Position numbers and translations under genes: made by a program. Positions 51,381 to 59,195 of a stretch of 64,000 bases of DNA are shown here, piece after piece. The notes under the pieces were generated by a model that was not told where the DNA came from, made no database searches, and saw only the letters and a list, made by a program, of their open reading frames with translations. The DNA is taken from NCBI RefSeq assembly GCF_018736145.1, contig NZ_CP059997.1:9175501-9239500 (forward strand), given 5' to 3'. Positions within the stretch are counted from its first letter, which is position 1; each line of letters starts with the position of its first letter. The stretch comes from Amycolatopsis sp. CA-230715 (lineage in GTDB: Bacteria; Actinomycetota; Actinomycetes; Mycobacteriales; Pseudonocardiaceae).

Positions 51381-53240
51381 GTGACACGGGGGTATGCCGT
51401 GGGGAACCGATCCGTCCCACGCCCGTCGTTCTTCCTGGTCCTGCCGGACCGCGCCCTTCCTGAGGAGTTGGGGGTTCGGACCGGCGGAATCCCGGTCCTG
51501 GCCAGGCACCACTCCGGTCGCCCCTGGTTACTCGGCACGATGCCGCGGAAGCAGCTGACAATCCACGCTGAGGGACAGCGACGCCTCGCGCTGCTGGGAA
51601 CCACCACGGCGACCTGTCACGATCTCGGTCGGGTGTGCGACCGTTCGCGGGACATCGCCGATTTGGCGCGCGTGTCGAACCGTTTCGCCGGGGCGTACCA
51701 CGTGGTCGGCTCGTTCGACGGTCGTGTCTACGCGCAGGGCTCGGCCAGCGGGATGCATCGCGTGTACCACGTCGTCATGGACGGTATCCGGGTGATCGGC
51801 GACCGGATGGACGTGCTCGCCGAACTCGGGAGCCTTCCCGTGGACGACACCGCGGTGGCGATGCGGTTGGTGCGCGGTCTTCCGCATCCGCTGTCGGACG
51901 TTCCGTTGTGGTCCGGCGTATCCGCCGTCGCCGCACATGACTGTCTCATGGTGGAGACCGACGGCCGCGGCTGGGCGACCAGGACCTGGTGGCGGCGTCC
52001 GCCACCGGAGCTGTCCCGAGCGGAGGGGGCGGCGGAGTTGCGGTCCGCGCTCGCCGAGGCCGTGCGCGCCAGGACCGCGGACGGCCTCGTCACGTGCGAT
52101 CTCTCCGGCGGGCTGGACTCCACCCCGGTGTGCTACTTCGCCGCGCGGAGTCCGTCCGGTGTCATCGTCAAGACCAGTTACAACAACGACCCCGGGGGAC
52201 GTCAAGACCTCCTGTGGGCGCGCCGGGCGCTGCCGGTCATGCCGGGGGTCCGCGACCACGTCGTCGAGTCGACGGACACCATGCCCGACTTTTACGGCGG
52301 GTTGCTCGAGGTCATCGATCGCGTGGACGAGCCGACGCAGAGTTTGTTCTGCGCACCGCGTATCGGCCACCAGCTCCGATACGACGCGTCGCACGGTGTG
52401 CGGACCCACCTCAACGGACTCGGCGGTGATCAGGTTCTGTGCGGCTCGGCGAGCTGGGACCACGCCCTCTTCGCCCGCAAGCCCCTGCCGGCCTGGCGCC
52501 GCGCGCGTGCCCTGCACGTCACCGACGGGCACTCGCCATGGGCCACCCTGCGAGCGCTGTGCGATCGAAGCGATTACCGGGCATGGTCGGCCAGGATCAT
52601 CAGGAACGCTGCCGCCGCAGCACCCGGCGGAACGCGGGCAATGCTCTGCGGCTGGGCACTGGCCCCCCGGTTCCCGTCCTGGTTGTCGGCTGCCGCCAAG
52701 GACATGCTGAGCGAAGCGATGCTGCGCACCATGCGAGACGCCGACCCCATCGGGGCGGATCGGGCCGAGCACCACGAGCTGTCGGAGATACGCGACGCCG
52801 CACGAATGGTCCGGGGGAGTGCCCAGCTGGGCGCGCGGTTCGGCGTGAGCCACGAGGCACCGCTGCTGGACGACCGTGTGGTGGAAGCCTGTCTCGCGGT
52901 GCGGCGCGAAGAGCGGGTCACGCCGGTCGAATGGAAACCGCTCATGAAGGCGGCTATGCGTGGCTTGCTGCCCGACGCGTTCCTCCGGAGGGTGACCAAA
53001 ACGGGTGGGGGCGAGCAGTTGATGCGGGGATTCCGGGCCCACCGGCGGGACGTGTTGACGCTGTGCGAAAGCTCCGGCCTCGATGAGTCGGGCTGGATCG
53101 ACATGGCCGAGTTCACCGCAGCGGCGACCCCGACCGAGCTGGAACTGCCGGACACGTCGTTGAACGAGGCGGTCAACCTCGCGCTGTTCATCAGAGGGTC
53201 GCTGGACGTCTCGCGGAACATCCAATGGAATAGCCGTTGA
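51381..53240 (+). CDS. Lasso peptide cyclase (asparagine synthetase-like, protein C)
   Basis: 619 aa. The ATP-pyrophosphatase signature SGGLDST is at 242-248, followed by the synthetase fold (LNGLGGDQVLCG near 355, HEAPLLDDRVVEACLAV near 492, RRVTKTGGGEQLMRGF near 535). The N-terminal domain resembles the glutaminase half of asparagine synthetase but lacks the N-terminal Cys nucleophile, as in lasso cyclases, which adenylate the ring Asp or Glu side chain. Start GTG 51381 or 51402. Its partners (precursor, B1, B2) lie on the opposite strand, 2.2-3.2 kb away. Confidence 0.9.
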   Translation: MTRGYAVGNRSVPRPSFFLVLPDRALPEELGVRTGGIPVLARHHSGRPWLLGTMPRKQLTIHAEGQRRLALLGTTTATCHDLGRVCDRSRDIADLARVSNRFAGAYHVVGSFDGRVYAQGSASGMHRVYHVVMDGIRVIGDRMDVLAELGSLPVDDTAVAMRLVRGLPHPLSDVPLWSGVSAVAAHDCLMVETDGRGWATRTWWRRPPPELSRAEGAAELRSALAEAVRARTADGLVTCDLSGGLDSTPVCYFAARSPSGVIVKTSYNNDPGGRQDLLWARRALPVMPGVRDHVVESTDTMPDFYGGLLEVIDRVDEPTQSLFCAPRIGHQLRYDASHGVRTHLNGLGGDQVLCGSASWDHALFARKPLPAWRRARALHVTDGHSPWATLRALCDRSDYRAWSARIIRNAAAAAPGGTRAMLCGWALAPRFPSWLSAAAKDMLSEAMLRTMRDADPIGADRAEHHELSEIRDAARMVRGSAQLGARFGVSHEAPLLDDRVVEACLAVRREERVTPVEWKPLMKAAMRGLLPDAFLRRVTKTGGGEQLMRGFRAHRRDVLTLCESSGLDESGWIDMAEFTAAATPTELELPDTSLNEAVNLALFIRGSLDVSRNIQWNSR

Positions 53241-53253
53241 CCTGGACCGATGG

Positions 53254-54774
53254 TCAGCCGAGTCGGCGGGGGCTGGATGGCGTCTCGGAGAGATCGAAGG
53301 GGACAGGGGAGTGGCCTTCCCAGATCTGGCGGGATGCCTGTTCGGGGTAGGGCAGAGTCTTCGACTCGGTGTCCAGGACGCGGGTGAGGTACCCGCCGGG
53401 CCGGTGGGCGGACCAGCCCGCGTCGCCGGTGGTGACGAAGCGGACCCATGCTTCCTGGAGTTCGCGGGAGAGCGCGACGGCCTCGGGAGTGGGGTCCTCG
53501 CCGATGAGCTGGGTGCCGACGGGGCTGTTCAGCGTGCCGAACGCCAGGGGCACGTCGAGGCTGTGGCAGGCGCCCAGGATGCCGCCGAGGGCCGGGGCGA
53601 CCCAGCACAGTTCGAACAGGTACGAGGTGCCGCCGGCTGCGGCGTTCGCCTCGGCCAGCTTCTGTGACGGCATGCGGAAGAGGGCGTCGGAGTACACCGT
53701 CTCCACCAGTTCCTCCGGGCCCGCCTGGCCGAACGCGGCACGGTAGGCCCGCGCGCCGCCCGGCCGCGGGGCGAGCAGTTCCAGGACCGCGTGGGCGTCC
53801 TCCTCGGTGAAGGTGCCGTGCCGTCCGCTCATGACGCTGAAGTACCGGAATTCGTCGCGGGTGTGGCCGACGAGCAGTTCGGTCCCGCTCGCGCGTGCGC
53901 CGGTCAGCGCGGGCCAGGGCGTTTCCGGGAGGACCTCGCCGTCGACGACGGGGCACAGCGCGGTGCCGGTCTCCGTGAGGCGTCCCCAGCTCTCCCGGTG
54001 CGCGTGGAGGCCGGCGTTGAAGGAGGTGAGCTCGGCGGCCAGGTGCCATGGGTCGATGTCGCGCAGGGCCTCGGCGGTGGGGGCCGCCGCGCCGAGCCGG
54101 TCCGCGAACGCGGTGCTGACCTGCCGTGCCAGCGCGGGGGTGCTGTGCAGCCCCGGCACCGAATGGGCGATGGCCCGCCGGAACAGGCCGCGCGCGGACT
54201 TCATCGTCAGCAGGGCGGCGACCGAGCCAGCCCCGGCGGACACCCCGCCCACGGTGACCCTGCCGGGGTCGCCTCCGAAGGCGGCGATGTTGCGCTGCAC
54301 CCACTCCAGCGCCGCGATCTGGTCGAGGAATCCGCGGTTGGGCGGCACGTCGTCGAGGAACGCGAATCCCTCCGCGCCCACGCGGCAGTTGATGGTCACC
54401 ACGACGACTCCCGCCTCGGCCAGCGCCGCCGGGTCGTACATCGGATCGCTCGACGCCGCCGAGAGGTAACCGCCCACGGGGATCCACACCAGCACCGGCA
54501 GTCCCGCCGCGCCGGGGTCCGGAGTGCCGACGTTGAGCGTCAGCCAGTCGTCGCCCTGCGGGGGCACGTCGATCGGCAGGGACAGCGGCACCACGGGGCC
54601 GAACTCGACGGCTTGCCTCGTGCCCTCCCAGCGGTGCGGCGGCGCGGGCGCGGCGAAGCGGAGCGCTCCGACCGGGGGCTGGGCGTAAGGGATACCGCGG
54701 AACACCGCGTGCCTGTGCCGCCAGAGCCCCTGCACCACGCCTTCCGTGGTCCGTACCTTCGGCTGTTCGGACAG
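53254..54774 (-). CDS. Type B carboxylesterase
   Basis: 506 aa. Carboxylesterase/cholinesterase fold: FRGIPYAQPPVGALRF near 25, nucleophile Ser in GGVSAGAGSVAALL near 180 (G-x-S-x-G), Glu in GHTRDEFRYF near 300 and His in ACHSLDVPLAFG near 395. The normally bulky GESAGG is replaced by GVSAGA. No ATG, GTG or TTG fits the N-terminus; CTG 54774 lies 5 bp after GGGAGGGAG and gives LSEQPKVRTTEGVVQG, so a CTG start is likely. It is divergent from a TetR gene and sits inside the lasso locus. A role in lasso metabolism is unproven. Confidence 0.88.
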   Translation of the reverse strand: MSEQPKVRTTEGVVQGLWRHRHAVFRGIPYAQPPVGALRFAAPAPPHRWEGTRQAVEFGPVVPLSLPIDVPPQGDDWLTLNVGTPDPGAAGLPVLVWIPVGGYLSAASSDPMYDPAALAEAGVVVVTINCRVGAEGFAFLDDVPPNRGFLDQIAALEWVQRNIAAFGGDPGRVTVGGVSAGAGSVAALLTMKSARGLFRRAIAHSVPGLHSTPALARQVSTAFADRLGAAAPTAEALRDIDPWHLAAELTSFNAGLHAHRESWGRLTETGTALCPVVDGEVLPETPWPALTGARASGTELLVGHTRDEFRYFSVMSGRHGTFTEEDAHAVLELLAPRPGGARAYRAAFGQAGPEELVETVYSDALFRMPSQKLAEANAAAGGTSYLFELCWVAPALGGILGACHSLDVPLAFGTLNSPVGTQLIGEDPTPEAVALSRELQEAWVRFVTTGDAGWSAHRPGGYLTRVLDTESKTLPYPEQASRQIWEGHSPVPFDLSETPSSPRRLG

Positions 54775-54802
54775 GACGACTCCCTCCCTCGACTGGCCTC
54801 CA

Positions 54803-54830
54803 GAGTTATGGGTCAGGTGTATTATGTCAA
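54803..54830 (-). promoter_or_regulatory. Promoter of the carboxylesterase gene
   Basis: On the minus strand a perfect -35 TTGACA (54825-54830) and TAACTC (54803-54808) are 16 bp apart. The neighbouring ACTGT-ATTGGA-ACAGT (54830-54845) is a likely operator for the divergent TetR protein. Confidence 0.55.
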
Positions 54831-54871
54831 CTGTATTGGAACAGTCCCGGGGTACGAGGGAGGGGCCTGCG

Positions 54872-55471
54872 ATGCCGAAACAGGTGGACCACCGCGGACG
54901 CCGCGAAGCGATCGCCCGCGCACTGTGGCGGGTGGTGGAGCAGCGCGGCGTCGCACAGCTGACGATGCGCGTGGTGGCGCAGGAGGCGGGCATGTCACTC
55001 GGGCAGCTGCAGCACTACTTCGCCTCCCGGACCGCCATGCTCTCCTTCGCCATGGATTTCGCGTCCGAGCAGACCTCGGCGCGCGTACGCCAGGGGCTCG
55101 AAAAGCTCGGCGACCGTCCGCACCCCCGTGACGTGCTGCGACTGGCGCTCGCGGAAATGCTCCCCCTGCATGCCGAGGCCCGCGCGACCAGCCGGATGAG
55201 CGCCGCCTACGTCCTGGAGGCACTGCACGACGAGGTCGTGCACGAGCAGGCCCGCCGCGGCTTCGTCCAAGGGCGGGCCCTCGTCGAGCAGTTGGTCCGC
55301 CAGGCGATCGCCGACGGGCACATCGACTCCGGCCGCGACCCGGCGACCGAGACCAACCTGCTCCTCGCCCTCACCGGCTTCACGCCCCTGATCGAACTCG
55401 ACGTGATCGAGCCCCAGGACGCGCTCGCCGCGATCGACGTGCAGCTGGACCGGCTGTTCAGAAGTACCTGA
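54872..55471 (+). CDS. TetR family regulator beside the carboxylesterase
   Basis: 199 aa from ATG 54872 (behind GAGGGAGGGG). Helix-turn-helix MRVVAQEAGMSLGQLQHYFASRTAMLSFAM (about 31-60); the SLGQLQHYF form is the BetI-like TetR group. It should repress the divergent esterase. The 3' end overlaps the convergent B2 gene of the lasso cluster by 14 bp, so the pair is wedged tightly between lasso genes. Ligand unknown. Confidence 0.9.
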   Translation: MPKQVDHRGRREAIARALWRVVEQRGVAQLTMRVVAQEAGMSLGQLQHYFASRTAMLSFAMDFASEQTSARVRQGLEKLGDRPHPRDVLRLALAEMLPLHAEARATSRMSAAYVLEALHDEVVHEQARRGFVQGRALVEQLVRQAIADGHIDSGRDPATETNLLLALTGFTPLIELDVIEPQDALAAIDVQLDRLFRST

Positions 55472-55901
55472 CCTGCCCGTCAGATCCTCCGCACGGGACG
55501 CTGAAGAACTTCCGGTAGAACGCGCTGTCCACCGGCTCCCCGACGACCTGCTCGTCGACCTCGATCCAGGCATGTGCCCGGAACGGCGGGGTGGCGATGA
55601 CGCCGACGCACAACGTCGGCCAGATACCGCGGGCACGGCATACCAGCAGCACCGCGATCGACCTCGGCAGGCAGGTGTTCCCGGCACGGCACCGTGGACT
55701 GAACGTCAGGATCTGGTCCCGCGCGAGTGCGGCCTGCGCATAACTCGCCGGCCGCGTCCCGGCGGCGACCCTGCCGAGCACGCGGCGAAGGCGGCGCGGC
55801 GACTGCCTGCTGAGGATTCTCGCCGACACCAGCGCGAGCGCCATGACGATCTCGCCACCCAATCCAGTGCGGGTGGGGATTTCGGGCAGGACCTGGCTCA
55901 C
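55458..55901 (-). CDS. Lasso peptide leader peptidase (protein B2, transglutaminase-like)
   Basis: 147 aa. The papain/transglutaminase-like triad is visible: Cys in GNTCLPRSIAVLLVCRARG near 76, His in FRAHAWIEVD near 113 and Asp in GEPVDSAFY near 127. B2 proteins cut the precursor leader after RRE-guided binding. GTG 55901 overlaps the stop of B1 (GTGA), the normal B1-B2 layout in actinobacteria and firmicutes. Closing sequence FFSVPCGG is unremarkable. Assignment is supported by the adjacent B1 and precursor genes. Confidence 0.92.
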   Translation of the reverse strand: MSQVLPEIPTRTGLGGEIVMALALVSARILSRQSPRRLRRVLGRVAAGTRPASYAQAALARDQILTFSPRCRAGNTCLPRSIAVLLVCRARGIWPTLCVGVIATPPFRAHAWIEVDEQVVGEPVDSAFYRKFFSVPCGGSDGQVRYF

Positions 55902-56155
55902 GCCAGCAGCCCCCGCTCGCGCAATGTGTCGATCGTGTCGCGAACATCGGCCAGCGCGGTCTTCTCATCGATTTCGAACCGGTGCACGATCCGGCGCGCC
56001 GCCTCCTCCGCCGTGCCGCCCGCACCGAGCACGTCGAGCACCAGCGCCGCCGTCGGATTGACGTGCCAGTAACGACTTTTCACTTCATCCAGCAGTACTC
56101 GCCCGTACTCGGTGTCCGCTTGGGAGACGTTCCCCTTCAGTGCTCTGTTCTTCAC
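55898..56155 (-). CDS. Lasso peptide RRE protein (B1, PqqD-like)
   Basis: 85 aa. A PqqD-like RiPP recognition element: an N-terminal beta segment (EYGRVLLDEVKSRYWHVNPTAALVLDVLGAGG) followed by three helices (TAEEAARRIVHRFEID, ALADVRDTIDTLRERGLL). The RRE binds the leader, mainly at its YxxP-type motif, and presents it to B2. GTG 56155 follows a very good GGGAGGAG site. It is separated from the precursor gene by 98 bp that carry a perfect 17-bp hairpin. Confidence 0.92.
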   Translation of the reverse strand: MKNRALKGNVSQADTEYGRVLLDEVKSRYWHVNPTAALVLDVLGAGGTAEEAARRIVHRFEIDEKTALADVRDTIDTLRERGLLA

Positions 56156-56183
56156 GACTCCTCCCAAAGTGTTGCCACGAACC

Positions 56184-56227
56184 GCATTCCGGGTTCCCCG
56201 AGCCGAAACCCGGGGAACCCGGAATGC
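56184..56227 (-). terminator. Perfect hairpin between lasso precursor and B1
   Basis: A 17-bp stem (56184-56200 with 56211-56227) and a 10-nt loop, no T run. It begins 26 bp after the precursor stop. It probably acts as a partial terminator or mRNA 3' stabiliser, giving more precursor than enzyme. Confidence 0.85.
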
Positions 56228-56253
56228 TTGACAAGACCCACTACGAGGAATGA

Positions 56254-56397
56254 TCAAGGCAACGAGAACACATAGGGGTATTGAACCTCGGAAATGTTGC
56301 CCCAGGTGTTCAGCGCCGTTTCGGTAGCGAAGCTTCCGAGTTCGACGACGGCAGGAGCCTCGTAGGGTTGCTTGACCCGCACTACTTCGACATCCAT
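56254..56397 (-). CDS. Lasso peptide precursor (protein A)
   Basis: 47 aa, starting at ATG 56397 behind GGGAGG. The leader (residues 1-28) has the recognition pattern YEAP at 12-15, then GSF at 21-23 and Thr at 27, matching the Y-x-x-P...G-x-F-x3-T-x rule, with Thr at position -2. This puts the core at residues 29-47: LNTWGNISEVQYPYVFSLP. Glu at core position 9 can accept a bond from the Leu1 amine, giving a 9-residue ring and a 10-residue tail rich in Tyr, Phe and Pro as possible plugs. Leu1 occurs in known actinobacterial lasso peptides such as citrulassins. Mature structure is predicted only. Confidence 0.88.
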   Translation of the reverse strand: MDVEVVRVKQPYEAPAVVELGSFATETALNTWGNISEVQYPYVFSLP

Positions 56398-56520
56398 CTT
56401 GACCTCCCGATCGACGTAGGGACGCACCTGCCATCGTTCCGCGCCGTCCGGGGAGGGCTCCCGGCGTAGGCTGCTACCGTCCCGCTCCCGACATCGCGGC
56501 GGGCGTGGCAAGGTAGCGGC

Positions 56521-57309
56521 ATGGATCTGCTGCCGCACCTGCGGCGTGAGGTGCACGCGTTCGAATCGGTGGCCCGTGCCGCTGCCGACGGTGGTGACGC
56601 CCCGGTCGTGCCGTCCTGTCCAGAGTGGACGGTGTCCGATCTCGTCGCCCATCTCGGCTGGGTGCACCGGTACGTGACCCACCTCGTCGCGAATCACCTG
56701 CTCGAGCCACCCGACGAGGCCGACCCGTCGTTCGTCGGCCTGCCCGACGATCGCACCGGCTGGCCATCCCTCGACGGCACGCCCAGCGAAGGTCCCGTCC
56801 TGCCCACCCTGCTCGACTGGTTCACCGAGGGAATCGGCGCGCTCGAATCGGCGTTCCACGGCGCCGCCCACGACGAACGGGTCTGGTCCTGGGCAGAGGA
56901 CCAGACGGCCGGGTTCTGGCTCCGGACGCAGGCCATCGAAGCGGCCGTCCACCGGTGGGACATCGAAAACGCCGTCACCGCGGCCCAGCCCATCGACGCC
57001 GCGCTCGCCGCCGACGCGATCAGGCACAACTTCGAGGTCATGGTGCCGAAACGGCGCCATGACGCGCCGTCGGAACCGGGACGGGGTGAGCGGTACCGGT
57101 TCCGCGCGACCGACCGCGAGGAAGCCTGGACCGTCCGCTTCGACCCCGGCGGTGTCGCGTTCACCGATGGCCACGCCGACGTCGAACTCGCCGCGACCAC
57201 CTCCGACCTGATGCTCTTCCTCTGGCACCGGATCCCCGCCGACCGGCTCACCGCCACCGGCGACCAGGCGGTGCTCGACCGCTACTTCGCGCTCGTGCCC
57301 CCGGCCTGA
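56521..57309 (+). CDS. Maleylpyruvate isomerase N-terminal (DinB-fold) protein
   Basis: 262 aa. The N-terminal domain has the mycothiol-dependent maleylpyruvate isomerase pattern: PSCPEWTVSDLVAHLGWVHRYV (metal His near 44) and IEAAVHRWDIENA near 145 (two further ligands). A C-terminal domain follows (about 180-262: RYRFRATDREEAWTVRF, TSDLMLFLWHRI). Such proteins are thought to handle mycothiol-linked reactions, but few are characterised. The gene is divergent from the lasso precursor and contains a near copy of the dispersed 12-mer at 56619. Confidence 0.88.
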   Translation: MDLLPHLRREVHAFESVARAAADGGDAPVVPSCPEWTVSDLVAHLGWVHRYVTHLVANHLLEPPDEADPSFVGLPDDRTGWPSLDGTPSEGPVLPTLLDWFTEGIGALESAFHGAAHDERVWSWAEDQTAGFWLRTQAIEAAVHRWDIENAVTAAQPIDAALAADAIRHNFEVMVPKRRHDAPSEPGRGERYRFRATDREEAWTVRFDPGGVAFTDGHADVELAATTSDLMLFLWHRIPADRLTATGDQAVLDRYFALVPPA

Positions 57310-57434
57310 AAGTGTTCTCCGCCTTCTGAGACGACTGCGCGGACATGTTTCTCACTTCAGCCAGAACGGAAACGCGTCCTCCGGATCTCGCGTTGACGCC
57401 ACTGAACGGAAACACGCACGAGACAGGACGCCAG

Positions 57435-58394
57435 ATGAACGACATGCGCGCAGCACTCTTCGACAGCTACGGCCCGCCCGATGTCCTCTACGAGGGCAAG
57501 GTGCCCGTTCCGACCCCGAAACAGGACGAGGTGCTCGTCAAGGTCCACGCCGTCAGCATCAACGGGGGCGAAATCTCCGCCAGGGCGGGGCGGGTACGGC
57601 TGCTCACCGGCCGCAAGTTCCCGCAGCGCGTCGGCTTGGACTTCGCGGGCGAAATCACCGAGGTCGGCCCCGCGGTGAAGGGCCCGGCGAAGGGCGACCG
57701 GGTCTGGGGCACCCTGCCCCGTGGCCGGTTCGGCAGCGCCGCCGAATACGTCACGGTCCGGCCAGCACAGATTTCCCTCGCACCCCAAGGAATATCCCTG
57801 GTCGACGCGGTGTCCCTCCCCGTCGGCACGACCGCGATCACCGCACTGCGCACCCAAGCCCGGCTCCAGCCGGGGGAGCGGCTCCTCGTCCGAGGCGGCA
57901 GCGGCGGCGTCGGCAGCGTGGCCGTCCAGCTCGGCAAAGCGGTCGGCGCCCACGTGACCGCGCTCGCCAGCCCCCGCAACCTGGACTTCGTACGCGAACT
58001 CGGCGCGGACGAAGCGCTCAGCTACACCACCGCGAGCCCGTCCACCCTCGGCACCTTCGACGTCATCCTGGACACCGCCGGCACCGAGCACGCCGCCTAC
58101 CGCAGGCTCCTGGCTCCCGGCGGCAGGATGGTCGCCATCGCCTTCGACACCAAGAACCCGCTCCCATCGATCGCCTACATCCTCGCCTCCACTGTGCACG
58201 GTCCACGCCGCGTCCGGTTCTTCAGCGGCAACCCCAAGCACGACCTCTTCGCCGAACTCACCCGGTACGTCGACAGCGGCGCCATCCGGCCCGTCGTCGA
58301 CACCGTCCACCCCCTGTCGGACATCGCCGAAGCGCACCGCGCGATGGAGGCGGGCGGGGTGCGCGGAAAGCACATCGTCCAGATCTACGGCTGA
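57435..58394 (+). CDS. NAD(P)-dependent quinone oxidoreductase-like enzyme (MDR family)
   Basis: 319 aa from ATG 57435. MDR fold without the structural zinc cysteines: YGPPDVLYEGKVPVPTPKQDEVLVKV, VGLDFAGEITEVG near 66, nucleotide motif VRGGSGGVGSVAVQLGKAVGAHVTALAS near 150 (GxGxxG variant) and LLAPGGRMVAI. It is like QOR or enoyl-reductase-type MDR proteins, reducing quinones or enones with NADPH. It converges with the double-MerR gene (10-bp overlap). Substrate unknown. Confidence 0.9.
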   Translation: MNDMRAALFDSYGPPDVLYEGKVPVPTPKQDEVLVKVHAVSINGGEISARAGRVRLLTGRKFPQRVGLDFAGEITEVGPAVKGPAKGDRVWGTLPRGRFGSAAEYVTVRPAQISLAPQGISLVDAVSLPVGTTAITALRTQARLQPGERLLVRGGSGGVGSVAVQLGKAVGAHVTALASPRNLDFVRELGADEALSYTTASPSTLGTFDVILDTAGTEHAAYRRLLAPGGRMVAIAFDTKNPLPSIAYILASTVHGPRRVRFFSGNPKHDLFAELTRYVDSGAIRPVVDTVHPLSDIAEAHRAMEAGGVRGKHIVQIYG

Positions 58395-59080
58395 TCCAGC
58401 ACCGTGAGGTAGGCGTGCAGCTGCGCCGCGCCCGCGAGGAGGGCGCGGCCGCGCGCGGCCAGCCGATCCCGCCAGGAGTCGAGGAAAACGCCCAGCGCAT
58501 CCGCCCCGCCCGCCTCGCGCAACGACCGAAGGAACTGGGCGACCTGGCGCAGCAGGTACCCACCGCGCCGCAGCTGCCGCGCGATCTCGGCATCGCGCAC
58601 GCAGTCCGGCCCGTATTCGCGGTAACCGGTCGCCCGGCCGCGCTCGGGCCGCAGTATCCCCTCCGCCTCCCAGGTGCGCAGCGTCGCCGGGTGCACGCCG
58701 ATCCGGCGCGCGAGCTCGCCCACGGTCAGCGGCCGCCCGGTGGCCTGGCTCGGCGTCGTCGTGGACAGCGCGCCGAGGGCCGCCGCCACCTCCGCACTGG
58801 TGTCGCGTTCCGCGAGCAGCGCGACGTGCGCGGCATCGATGAGCCGGTAGGCGGACTCGGTGTCACCCCGGTTCACCGAACGCATGATCTCCACGGCCTG
58901 CTGGTGCCCGTGGCCCCCACGCAGCGCGAGGAAGGCGCGCAACGCCTGCGCGTGCAAGGGTGTGTAACGGCGGTAGCCGGTCTCGCTGCGCTCGGTCGGC
59001 GGGAACACCCCCGCGTCGTCGTAGTTGCGGATCGCCTGCGCGGACAACCCGTGCTCCCTGGCGAGGTCGATGGGACGCAG
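58385..59080 (-). CDS. Regulator with two MerR-type DNA-binding domains
   Basis: 231 aa. Domain 1 begins LRPIDLAREHGLSAQAIRNYDDAGVFP and runs to about 75. Domain 2 (about 107-180) reads LTVGELARRIGVHPATLRTWEAEGILRPERGRATGYREY in its key parts. Each has helix-turn-helix and wing. There is no ATG, GTG or TTG ahead of domain 1; CTG 59080 sits 6 bp after GGAGG and gives the conserved LRPIDLA start, while TTG 59047 would cut into the helix-turn-helix. It is divergent from the erythromycin-esterase-like gene, which it probably controls. Confidence 0.85.
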   Translation of the reverse strand: MRPIDLAREHGLSAQAIRNYDDAGVFPPTERSETGYRRYTPLHAQALRAFLALRGGHGHQQAVEIMRSVNRGDTESAYRLIDAAHVALLAERDTSAEVAAALGALSTTTPSQATGRPLTVGELARRIGVHPATLRTWEAEGILRPERGRATGYREYGPDCVRDAEIARQLRRGGYLLRQVAQFLRSLREAGGADALGVFLDSWRDRLAARGRALLAGAAQLHAYLTVLDQP

Positions 59081-59153
59081 CTTGCACCTCCGTTTGAGGC
59101 TTCCACACCCATAAACGAGGTAGAAGTTCGCCGAAGTTCCACTCGATTCTTCA

Positions 59154-59163
59154 ACGATATCGT
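59154..59163. promoter_or_regulatory. Palindrome between double-MerR and esterase-like genes
   Basis: ACGATATCGT, a perfect 10-bp palindrome, 32 bp before the esterase ATG. The gap also has two direct copies of GAAGTTC (59123-59129, 59133-59139). A MerR-type site is plausible. Confidence 0.5.
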
Positions 59164-59195
59164 CAAAGGAGATTACTCAAACGGAAGGGGTGCGC

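Noticed and set aside
56254..56397. Alternative lasso core starting at Gly33 (after Thr-Trp)
   Set aside because: The first acceptor residue would be Glu at core position 5, too early for a lasso ring of 7-9 residues, while the Leu29 start satisfies both the leader rule and ring size.
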